12,500 bases of DNA, taken from Actinidia chinensis (taxonomy: Eukaryota > Streptophyta > Magnoliopsida > Ericales > Actinidiaceae). The stretch covers positions 5,001-17,500 of the forward strand of contig VIGQ01001538.1 in assembly GCA_009663005.1 (NCBI GenBank). The letters are read 5' to 3'. Within the stretch, counting starts at the first letter, position 1. Every line of letters begins with the position of its first letter. The notes beneath the pieces are model-generated. The model searched no databases, was not told where the DNA came from, and worked only from the letters and a program-made list of their open reading frames with translations. Made by a program: the position numbers and the translations under genes. Of this stretch, positions 1-7,350 are shown piece after piece.

Positions 1-1640
1 GCTCAGGTTTTGTTATGGGATTATTCCCAGAGAAGGAAAACCGGTGAGTGGGGCATCAGAAGACCATCTTCGGGAGTTTGGAAGGACAGAAGTTGAGATT
101 TGATCGCATGGCCCCTGCTCAATTGCAAAATAACCAACCGATAATTCCATCCCCGGTAAGAACGAGGGTCTTATTTGGTTGGTCCTACCCCGACCCTTTG
201 CAAGAGCTTCAGGATACAACCCTTGGTTCGCTGCTTTCAGCTCTCACATGCCAGCTTGTGATCCCCACAGCGGCGGTTTTTCATTAGAAAAGGTGTTTCC
301 CCCACCAATGGTGGCCAATGGGAACTGAGAATGTGGTCCTCAATTTGGTGTGCAATGGATCAGGTCCTCCACCGGTACAATAAGCCTCATGATTTGAAGA
401 ATGCTGGAAAGTTGGGTGTTCTCACGCAGTGATCAATCATATGTCGCCCCGGATATTGCTAAATTCGCAAAGCTGTAAGGCCGTCTAAGTGCTTCAATAC
501 AAAATGACTGCCAAGGAGAGTGCCACTTGGCTTGCTATTATCACCAGCAGGAGGAGCTTTGCTCGAGAGAACTTTAACCCTGATCGGTGCCCCCTTTTTT
601 TGGTCGTCGAGTGGTGGTAGTGGTCTTTTGTCATCAAATGATTGCAGTCGGAGTATGATGTTCACGGGTGAAGAGGAACGAACTTGATGTCCCATGAACA
701 AAAGCCTAACAGCATCACTTTACCTGAACATGGGGGGTCTGGAAAATTTAAAGATAGTTTGCTTTGGCCAACAACTCTCTCTCCAATAAAGGATGAAGTC
801 AATCACCACTTGGATTTCACAGAAAGAGGCACCCACCAAGAACTGAACATGTTAATGGATTCACACACCGATTATACATGTTAGGTCCTCAATGTCCTCA
901 TAAGTGGAACTCCGCCGTGTTTCCATGACAGATTCCTCCAGGACAATCATCAATTGGTCTTGCCCATACAGAAGCAATTCTACAGAGTTTGGTACTTCCA
1001 AGCTTCCGCAATAATGAAGTCAAGCCAATTGTCCTTCCCTCAGACTTTCGTCCAGCCCCAGCCTGCTGCTCCGTCCCATTCCCAATTCGATCCAACATTC
1101 CTTTGATCTATCAGGACTTGGTGTTTTCCCAGAAGATGGGCAAAAAATGATCAACGGCTTTATTGTCCATTTTATGACTCCAATATTCAAGGAAACAAGA
1201 GTCCAATCCCTGAGCATCTCGGTTTCTTTTCTTTCTTCCTTCAGATCAGACACTTCACAGTCTTCCTTCCGCCACGAACATTCAGTGTTCCAACAGGCAA
1301 CAACTACACCATGGTCAAGCTTTTGTGATGGAGGGTAATATTTGTGAAGACTCTAGCCTAACCTTTTATATCTCGATGTTTTTTCACAACAGAGAATCGG
1401 TTTGATCATCGCAGATTTTGAAATCAAAATTCGAGGCCACCCAAATGACAATTTCCCCTTGATGTGTTTGCATCTCTCTCCATTTTAATCCTGGCCGTCT
1501 GTTGACACCCTGATCATGTACCGGGAGTACCAAGGGAGATAACCTCTCGACGCCAGATGTTCTCAATTTGGTTCTGCAAGAAATTGCAGCAATGAACTCC
1601 ACATAAGCATCTTTTCGTTTTACACAGCGTGGAACCACAA
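1..1640. other. Coding-like but broken region, unidentified
   Basis: This stretch is richer in G+C than most of the window and contains several overlapping open segments of 60-85 codons on both strands. On the plus strand one frame is open from about 670 to 1103 except for a single TAG at 882-884. On the minus strand a frame from about 1355 down to 1020 reads without a stop and includes the segment VVVACWNTECSWRKEDCEVS, and another runs from 1638 to 1384. No frame stays open across the region. The two minus-strand segments are separated by only about 40 bases, too short for a normal plant intron, so a frameshifted pseudogene fits better than intact exons. I do not recognise a family on either strand. 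Chance open frames in moderately G+C-rich non-coding DNA remain possible, and the strand is undecided. Confidence 0.3.
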
Positions 1641-2160
1641 TATATATATTCTCGAATAGTTTGTTATTGATCTAACCCTACCCTACCCTGCCCAAGTGAA
1701 ACTTTAATTCTCTAGCTTTGTACTTTTGCTTACACTGTAGCTGTATAGTTTGTAAGGAGGGCTAGCTGAATTCCAGAAGTGGGTAATATAACCGGACTGA
1801 GACTTGCCCATTTTGGACCTTTCTGTTGAAGTGTTTTTAGACCAGATGTTTTTATTTAATCTATAAATAATTGTGGTTTGTTATTTTCTGTACTAGAGTT
1901 CATCAATATAATGCTTAGGCTTGAATCTTATTGTGCTTATTGGTTGGTGTTCGCTTATGTTATTTGGTTTTGTTGATGGCCTAAGTATTTTTCTCTTGTA
2001 CAACGGTTGTGATTTCCAAGTGCGTTAATAGCCAGCATGTTGTCGAGGTTTATTCAGTCTGGAATGGTATTAGGTAGGTAGGGAATTACAGGTACATGTC
2101 AGTTATAGCTTTAGACATCAAGGCTAAACCACTTAGGATTTGGGGTTCCGAATGGCAAAA
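1641..2160. other. AT-rich non-coding stretch
   Basis: No coding frame is supported here. A short run of CCCTA units at about 1675-1690 resembles the plant telomere-type repeat (CCCTAAA) but is too short and irregular to be a telomere tract. The T-rich sequence from 1840 to 2000 could be the 3' untranslated region of a decayed plus-strand gene to the left, but no polyadenylation signal stands out. Confidence 0.4.
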
Positions 2161-2166
2161 GCCTCG

Positions 2167-2182
2167 GGGTTTTTGTAAACCC
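2167..2182. other. Small perfect hairpin
   Basis: GGGTTT and AAACCC form a 6-bp stem around a TTGT loop, just upstream of the SINE-like block. No run of T follows, so it does not look like a terminator. It may be chance. Confidence 0.3.
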
Positions 2183-2249
2183 AGGTCTCATAGTATCCAG
2201 CCATCTGAGCATTAGTACAGAGGTTTGTGGGGCGTGCCTTGTACCTGGG

Positions 2250-2350
2250 CGAATCGTAACGCCTTAGTTGTCATGGGTGGGTATCGTGTCACTGCCGAGT
2301 GTTCGAGTCCGCTACATCCACTGATTGACGCTTTTTTTTTTTTTTTTTTT
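2250..2350 (+). mobile_element. tRNA-derived SINE-like block with poly(T) tail
   Basis: The sequence GTTCGAGTCC at 2301-2310 matches the RNA polymerase III B-box (GGTTCGANNCC-type). A degenerate A-box-like stretch, GCCTTAGTTGTCA, lies about 40 bases upstream (near 2261-2273), which is the spacing expected in tRNA-derived promoters. The block ends in 19 consecutive Ts at 2332-2350. Some plant SINE families end in a T-rich tail, and a T run also terminates polymerase III. The arms flanking the B-box do not pair into a proper T-stem (GAGTG against CCGCT), so this is not a working tRNA gene. I could not find a flanking target duplication, and both ends are approximate. A decayed tRNA pseudogene is the main alternative. 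Confidence 0.38.
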
Positions 2351-2913
2351 CGGTTTTTCGGTTTCCAAAAAAAGCTCGGTTTGAATTCGTTGTATTCGTA
2401 TTATGGTAACTTTAGCAATGGATTTAGCAATGGATTTTTAAATGGCCTTTTACATTAAGCACACTGTTTTTGGTGGAGATGAATATGACATAGTTGCCAA
2501 GTTTTAGCTATTTGTTTTTTTTTTTTTTCTAATTTTGATTATTCCATGTATTTTTGACCCTCCCATTGGAGCAAATAGTGAGTCCCATTGGAAGGGCATG
2601 ACACTTCACCTGCAAGAAAATTAAATATACTTTGTTTGTAGGTCAAACAGTGTGTATTTTATAGATTAAAACAAAAGCTCACAGGTGGGGGGCAAGGTAG
2701 TTTGGGATGGATAAATATAAACGATGTTAACTAAAGTGCACCCTGCCTTTAGTGGTTACGTTTTCTAAATTTAAAATATTCGGGTGGTTTGGCCCATCCG
2801 ATTTTATCGATTCAAAACTGTCTTTTAGCTAATTGATTGATTTCCCATCTGGTGTGCTTTTGTGCTTTGGAAGGATAATAACCTTGTTTCTTCCTCTGAC
2901 AAATTCCCCCTTT
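2351..2913. other. AT-rich non-coding stretch
   Basis: No gene is supported. It contains a perfect 12-bp tandem duplication, TTTAGCAATGGA, at 2411-2422 and 2423-2434, and a second T run at about 2515-2529. Otherwise I see only ordinary AT-rich intergenic sequence. Confidence 0.45.
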
Positions 2914-3010
2914 TAAGGCTGTGTTGGATTAGAGTTTGGCGGTGAGTAGAAAATAGAAATGGACAAGTAAAGGATAGATTCTTCGAACTGGAATTTGTTG
3001 TGTTCGGGAA
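2914..3010 (+). mobile_element. Left-end fragment of Tourist-like MITE
   Basis: After a TAA at 2914-2916, the element begins GGCTGTGTTGGATTAGAG and continues with TTTGGCGGTGAGTAGAAAAT. This parallels the left end of the foldback element at 5785 (GGTTGTGCTTGATTAAGAAT, then TTTGGTAGAAAATAAAA) and the left part of the element near 8523. No matching inverted right end (CACAACC or similar) follows within the next 100 bases, so the copy seems truncated or rearranged. The right limit given is approximate. Confidence 0.4.
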
Positions 3011-3017
3011 TCTTAGG

Positions 3018-3318
3018 ACTGCAAATAAACCGAATCGAATATTGTTGTGCTCAGACTTGTTTATTAAGTTTTTAGTTTTTTAGTAAATCTATATTGAACT
3101 TGAGTTTAATAAAAATTTAACGAACCAAACTCGAGCTCGTTTGCATGCCTAATTAATGAGTCAAATAAATTTGATCCGAACTTAATCTAGCTGAGCTAAG
3201 ATGAATTCGAGCTCGACTTGTTTATTAAACGAGCCCTATAATGCATAACGAGCCTCGAGCTCGTGCATTTGGATAACGAAAAAACGAGTCTAATCGAGTC
3301 AAGTTCAAGCCTGCTCGT
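3018..3318. repeat. GAGCTCG-palindrome repeat, class unresolved
   Basis: The 7-mer GAGCTCG occurs at 3133-3139, 3209-3215 and 3257-3263, each within longer palindromic stretches such as TCGAGCTCG. Related pieces (AACGAGCC, TTTATTAA, CGAGTC) are scattered from 3030 to 3318. Repeats built on AACGAGCTCGAGC motifs are widespread as interspersed repeats in angiosperm genomes, from general knowledge. I cannot assign a transposon order. Its right edge abuts the solo LTR, which was therefore probably inserted at or in this repeat. Boundaries are approximate. Confidence 0.5.
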
Positions 3319-3323
3319 AACAG
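3319..3323 (+). repeat. Left target-site duplication AACAG
   Basis: Five bases immediately before the TGTTGG start of the solo LTR, identical to the five bases after its CA end. Confidence 0.55.
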
Positions 3324-3451
3324 TGTTGGAAAAAATTGGGGTTTTGAATATGGTTTTTTGGCAATTTTGAGCCAAAAATATATGAGACTTCCGATCATTT
3401 TTTTTATGGAAACGAAGTGAGTTGTAATCTCCGTAATGTGGTTTTCGAAAC

Positions 3452-3459
3452 TATATAAA
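3452..3459 (+). promoter_or_regulatory. TATA box in the LTR
   Basis: TATATAAA, followed by GG, is a close match to the plant TATA consensus. Its place about 130 bases inside the LTR suits the U3 promoter of a retrotransposon, with transcription expected to begin near 3480-3490. Activity is not shown by the sequence. Confidence 0.5.
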
Positions 3460-3731
3460 GGCTTGTTCAAACAGATAAGGGATGAACAAGAAATTGTCCT
3501 TAAAGTAGCTAGTTGGACTAGTTAAAATATGGAGAAACACTCATAAATCAAAAAAAGATTAATATATATATAACAAGTGTTAGTATAGAGACCTTAAGTG
3601 TAAGAGGTGAGTGTGAACATATCATCAGACCTCCCGGGGGGGGGCCATAATTTTTGGATCTTGTTATTGGCCATTATTCCAGCATTACTCGTAAGTTGGA
3701 GGATCACACACTATCTATCTATATATGGTTC

Positions 3732-3856
3732 TTGTTAGTTCTTAGAACCTAAAAGACAAGGTTGAGAGCACGCACACTCTTTAGTGTATAGTGAGAAAGT
3801 TCTTAGTTCTTAGAACTTAGAAGACACTTGGAACATAGAAGACAAGGTTGAGAGCA
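3732..3856 (+). repeat. Internal duplication A in the LTR
   Basis: AAGACAAGGTTGAGAGCA occurs at the ends of 3745-3770 and 3831-3856, preceded in both by a GAAC-T-A block (24 of 26 positions agree). A TTAGTTCTTAGAAC block also recurs at about 3735-3748 and 3803-3816. These are direct repeats inside the proposed R region. Confidence 0.6.
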
Positions 3857-3890
3857 CAAATACAGTGAGAAATTTCTTTCTAACCTTGGC

Positions 3891-3978
3891 TGATTAGAGA
3901 TTGCTGTGAGGCGATGTCCAAAGGCAGATGTGAGGGATTGATTAGAGATTGTTGTGTTAATTGGGAGGCGATGTCCAA
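3891..3978 (+). repeat. Internal duplication B in the LTR
   Basis: TGATTAGAGATTGCTGTG at 3891-3908 and TGATTAGAGATTGTTGTG at 3939-3956 are each followed by GAGGCGATGTCCAA (3908-3921 and 3965-3978). The second unit carries about 8 extra bases between the two blocks. This is a two-copy tandem repeat. Confidence 0.65.
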
Positions 3979-4057
3979 GCGCACTGTGCGAAGCGAATCT
4001 ACCTAAGGAAATTATGTGACACACAAGACTTGGTCGTTGCTAACTCTTAACTTCAGT

Positions 4058-4352
4058 TTGCAGATTCTATTTCTTTTCGATTCTATAATTCTATTTCTGT
4101 TTTCAGTATTGTAATATGTTCTGTTTCAATAAAATGATTATTTCTTATTATTATTGCTCTCTAAGACAGATACTTTTACGAATAACAAAACAGAATTTTG
4201 CTACAGTTTTTGGACAGATTTCATGAATTATCAAAAAATCAGAGTTCAGAAACAAAAATTAAAACAGGTTGCAGATTTTGTTTACATTTTCAATTTCTGT
4301 ATTTGTTTATTATTTTTCTAATATATTGCGTTTCAATAAAAATAATTTATTA
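4058..4352 (+). repeat. Diverged duplication C around poly(A) signals
   Basis: Two similar blocks, at about 4058-4140 and 4267-4352, each start near TTGCAGATT, pass through TTCTGT and AATATNTT-like stretches, and end in GTTTCAATAAAA followed by an ATTATT-type sequence. The two copies are clearly diverged. The result is two AATAAA signals in the LTR, either of which could mark the R-U5 boundary. Confidence 0.4.
4128..4133 (+). promoter_or_regulatory. Polyadenylation signal AATAAA
   Basis: Canonical AATAAA about 670 bases after the TATA box, in a T-rich context, suited to the R-region end of an LTR. A second copy at 4335-4340 lies in the duplicated block. Confidence 0.4.
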
Positions 4353-4383
4353 CCACTTCTATATTACTTGGTCGTTATGACCA

Positions 4384-4388
4384 AACAG
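4384..4388 (+). repeat. Right target-site duplication AACAG
   Basis: Five bases immediately after the GACCA end of the solo LTR, identical to 3319-3323. Confidence 0.55.
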
Positions 4389-4561
4389 TTGGAGCCCTAG
4401 GAATGCTAGATCATCGTGTAAGGCTGGTGAAAACATAAGAACATTGAAACAATATGTTCGTCTTTATCGTAATTATCATTGTGATCGCTTAAATTACATG
4501 GTGAAAAAAAGACAATTATGAAAGAAAAGAAAGGATATGATGTTCTCAAGGGCATCTAGAT
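4389..4561. other. Short spacer between LTR and MITE
   Basis: No gene or repeat is recognised here. It is the sequence immediately right of the LTR target duplication, so joining it to the bases before 3319 should restore the pre-insertion locus. Confidence 0.4.
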
Positions 4562-4564
4562 ATA

Positions 4565-4738
4565 GGATCTGTTTATAATGCTTAAAAGTCAAGATTTTTT
4601 TAAGTTTATTACTAAAAAAAAGTCAAGTTTTTTTGTTTTTTTACTTTTTTGGTTTTATTTTAGTTAAAAAAATTATAATTATTTTTTGTATTTACAAGCT
4701 TAAAAAAAATCAATAGAAAATTTGATAAAATCGGAGCC
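4565..4738 (+). mobile_element. 174-bp AT-rich MITE, family 1 copy a
   Basis: The left end GGATCTGTTTATAATGC and the reverse complement of the right end, GGCTCCGATTTTATC, are degenerate terminal inverted repeats. The element is flanked by ATA on both sides (4562-4564 and 4739-4741). It is made almost entirely of A and T runs. Its ends and inner blocks (AAAAAAAAGTCAAG, CAAGCTTAAAAAAAATC) recall the two copies at 7755-8162. A 3-bp duplication and a GG-N-TC-start terminus suggest the PIF/Harbinger (Tourist) group, although ATA is not the usual TWA target, so the superfamily is only an inference. Confidence 0.45.
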
Positions 4739-4741
4739 ATA

Positions 4742-5017
4742 GAGCCCACCTCTAGTGGCCCTTTTCGTTAATGATTATGTTCCTCAACCCATACAAGTAC
4801 ATGCACCTGAACACTTTGCTACAGATCCACCACCACAAGATACTCATTGTCGGTAGTCTTAGTTCTTTATACATAGATCCAAACAAGTTAAATGGGAGAG
4901 AGAAAATGAATGCAAGATCCACTTAGTTTTGTGGGCAGTGGGGGGGTTGGAAGCACTACAAAATGTATTTTAATATTTGTTTGGGAATATAATACACCAT
5001 GGGAGAAACATTGGAGA

Positions 5018-5021
<4 letters not shown>
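4742..5021. other. Non-coding stretch before TA microsatellite
   Basis: I see no gene. An open frame beginning near 4910 exists only because it reads into the TA repeat and following AT-rich sequence. Confidence 0.45.

Positions 5022-5063
<42 letters not shown>
5022..5063. repeat. (TA)21 microsatellite
   Basis: Twenty-one uninterrupted TA units, a typical hypervariable plant dinucleotide repeat. The copy number in the assembly may be unreliable. Confidence 0.95.
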
Positions 5064-5066
<3 letters not shown>

Positions 5067-5781
5067 CAGACTATAGTACATTAAGAGAACACAATTACAC
5101 GTCAAGTGCGGAGTTGGAACTTAGGTTTAGCGGAGTTAAAATTATAAAATTTATAAAATTTAGAAAAAATTATTTTAATTTGTGTGTACAGTGCAAACTG
5201 ATTAATAATAAATTATATTAGGGGGGGGGACCTGTGGGGCCATCCTTGACCAAGTATGACTCCACCTAAAATTACAAAAGAGAGATAAACAACCCTTAAG
5301 AAGGCACTTGGCTCGACCTGATTTATTTACAAGATAGATAACAAACCGGAATAATCTCAATAACAGAGAAGAATATCAAATGTAAAGCTAACATTTTGTT
5401 TCAAAATCTCGAGAACAAAAAAGAGCGAGGATGATTTGGCAAGCTGTATATTCTTCTCACCTGAGAACGTACGACCTGGTCACCGTTGATGTTGGAACGA
5501 CGCTCCATGCTTAAATTGGAGGAGGTTTTTCACCCGCTTTGAGAGGAAACGTGCACCGAGTGGTTGAACCTGTCGTCGCATGTCCATGGGAAATGATCGG
5601 TTCAATAATTATGCCTGGCTCGGGCTAAGGTCCCAAATACGAAGGACTTAGGCACCAGTAAGGCACTTGCTTGGTCGGTCGGTTCGGCTTCACAACCCTT
5701 ACCAGCCCCAAGCTCTCCAACATAGAATTGAAGACAAAAAGGTTGTGCAATCTTCAGGATGTTTTTTCCAGCAGCTTAACT
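5064..5781. other. Non-coding stretch with G+C-richer core
   Basis: The part from about 5430 to 5720 is richer in G+C than its flanks but has no long open frame on either strand. The word AAGGCACTTG occurs at 5301-5310 and 5660-5669, each time followed by a GCTCGACC- or TTGGTCGG-type block, which could mark old repeat ends. A nine-G run sits at 5221-5229. I cannot identify a product. It may be a degraded retroelement or gene fragment. Confidence 0.3.
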
Positions 5782-5784
5782 TAA
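5782..5784. repeat. Left TAA target duplication
   Basis: TAA directly outside the left inverted repeat of the 125-bp MITE, matched by TAA at 5910-5912. Confidence 0.65.
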
Positions 5785-5909
5785 GGTTGTGCTTGATTAA
5801 GAATTTGGTAGAAAATAAAAATAAAAAATTTAAGTAGATTTGACCGTCTTAAACGGTTGAATTCTCAAGGTTTATTTCCTCTTACTAAATTCTTGATTCA
5901 AACACAACC
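5785..5909. mobile_element. 125-bp Tourist-like foldback MITE
   Basis: The left end GGTTGTGCTTGATTAAGAAT and the reverse complement of the right end, GGTTGTGTTTGAATCAAGAA, form terminal inverted repeats that continue to about 28 bases with one single-base gap. TAA lies directly outside both ends (5782-5784 and 5910-5912), the standard PIF/Harbinger (Tourist) target duplication. The centre adds a small inverted repeat, GACCGT and ACGGTT, near 5842-5857, so most of the element can fold back on itself. There is no room for a transposase, so movement would have depended on an enzyme encoded elsewhere. Related diverged sequences lie near 2914 and 8523. Confidence 0.78.
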
Positions 5910-5912
5910 TAA
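5910..5912. repeat. Right TAA target duplication
   Basis: TAA directly outside the right inverted repeat of the 125-bp MITE. Confidence 0.65.
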
Positions 5913-6600
5913 CGAGAATGAACACGACTACGCTTTCAGAATGTAGACCGAAATGTCTCATAGTTCAAAATGAAAATTCATATTCCTTGGTTACGAGATG
6001 GACAAACTTTGTGCATTTTGCTTGGTGATCGAACAATTATCTCTATTTTTTGTAGAAATAAGATCTTTGTTTCCACATATAAATTGCCCAAAACATGAAA
6101 ACACAAAATCAAAACTATTGTGCCATATACTAGTATTTAAATACCTAATTTTTCTTTAGTTTTGACTCTCTTTTCTTTTCAGCTCTTCACTGCGTAGGTT
6201 GATGGTACTTGCTTCAATAGTGGATGGCATGGGTTACCAATTTTCAAACATTTTGAAAATTGATTGAGGAAAATATTACCATACACTGTTGGAGCAACTA
6301 AGGATGGACCTAGGGCGATCGCTTCTCCAATATTTTGAAAACACTCCATTATTATAATAGTATTCATTTAAAAAAATTTAAATTAGGTAGGTTCGCATAC
6401 CCCAATATATTTTTATATATAATATTCGCTTTACCCAGGTTAAAATAATGCGTTCCATCTCGGGAGCAACTCTCGATAAATTCCATAGATTGGGCAATGA
6501 AATTCAAACTCATGTGGATTTGGAATATTGTCAAGAATAGGGTGGTGGTTCATGAAATTACAACATCCAAAGATCATATTATTAGTGTAAGTGAATAAAA
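5913..6600. other. AT-rich non-coding stretch
   Basis: No gene is supported. The one structure of note is the perfect hairpin at 6238-6262. Confidence 0.45.
6238..6262. other. Perfect 11-bp inverted repeat
   Basis: CAATTTTCAAA and TTTGAAAATTG pair perfectly around a CAT loop. It is AT-rich and no element ends were found around it. Confidence 0.6.
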
Positions 6601-7350
6601 TATATAACTATAAGTTCTGACCTTGTTAGAACAAGCATCGCAACCAAGTTATCGCTACGTAGCAACATCGATGAGGTCTCTGGGCCGAAAACTCCGTGAG
6701 ACATTACCAGATATTAGCTCTGTCCGAGTTAAAGGCAAGCATCACTGTTGAGTGTTGTTCTATAGCAAGCTCGGTAGGCGAGAAGCAACGGTCAACAGCG
6801 ATCTCGAGGCACATTCAAATGATAAAAGGTAACGTGCATGCGCGAGAATTTCTCTAACAGGTCCAAACGTCTAGATCGAAACAAAACAAACATGATGACA
6901 GCTACCAACTAGGATCTAGGAGCATGGTGGGGTAATTGTTTACTCAAATGACACAACCGCAATGCGTTCAGACACACGCGTGAATTGCTCAATTTCAATC
7001 TTCGTCAGTCGATCGATGAGACAATGGTTAAGCCGCGATCACATTATAGCTAAGTGTGCGCGACGCATAAACTGCAACGCCTGTGCTACTTATGATAGGT
7101 TCTACCATAACCTCTACTTCTTGTCAAAACGGCTTACAGCATTATCGGAATAGCCCACCGACGCCCTATGCTACCACCACCCTATTGATCCCTCTCTGTC
7201 TTTCTCTAATTCACTTGCTACCTCCCCATCAGCTAGCCTTAACCGCAGAGAGTCGTTTCGCGGACAACTCTGATAGCCTTTCTTATGTTCTTGTATTGCA
7301 ATGCAGGGCAGCCACCGGAACATTCCATAGAGCCACCGTTAAGTGTTGAA
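6601..7350. other. G+C-richer segment, unidentified
   Basis: The base composition shifts upward here and CG dinucleotides are frequent (CGATCGATG, GCGCGACGC, GCATGCGCGAG). Open segments of 60-90 codons exist on the plus strand (for example 7083-7349), but they show no recognisable domain and stop abruptly. A decayed retrotransposon or an unannotated exon are both possible. I could find neither LTR ends nor splice-supported frames. Confidence 0.3.

Larger units (their letters stand above)
3324..4383 (+). mobile_element. Probable solo LTR of an LTR retrotransposon
   Basis: The segment begins TGTTGG and ends GACCA, giving the TG...CA ends of retrotransposon LTRs. It is flanked by an identical 5-bp direct repeat, AACAG, at 3319-3323 and 4384-4388, as expected for a target-site duplication. 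Its 1060 bp is an acceptable LTR length. A TATA box (TATATAAA, 3452-3459) and AATAAA signals at 4128-4133 and 4335-4340 fit a plus-strand U3-R-U5 order, with a short U3 and a long R. No gag, pol, primer-binding site or second LTR is present in the window, so recombination between two LTRs is the likely origin. Copia versus Gypsy cannot be decided from the LTR alone, though the TGTTGG start is common in Copia-type LTRs. The short target duplication is the weakest part of the evidence. Confidence 0.6.

Noticed and set aside
2301..2310. Functional tRNA gene at the B-box
   Set aside because: The bases around the TTCGAGT loop do not form a T-stem, and no acceptor stem can be drawn.
2225..2458. 77-codon open frame through the poly(T) tract
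   Set aside because: It reads a run of phenylalanines from the T tract and an FSNG repeat from a 12-bp duplication, so it is not a credible protein.
3803..4024. 73-codon minus-strand open frame with repeated SNQ-type segments
   Set aside because: The repetition comes from the two-copy direct repeat inside the LTR, not from a protein repeat.
4910..5221. 103-codon open frame on the plus strand
   Set aside because: Its middle is an alternating Tyr-Ile stretch produced by the TA microsatellite, and the rest has AT-rich, low-complexity content with no domain.
6624..6859. Possible small LTR beginning TGTTAGAA and ending TTCTCTAACA
   Set aside because: The ends are inverted as in an LTR, but the flanking pentamers differ (GACCT and GGTCC) and no promoter or poly(A) signal lies inside.
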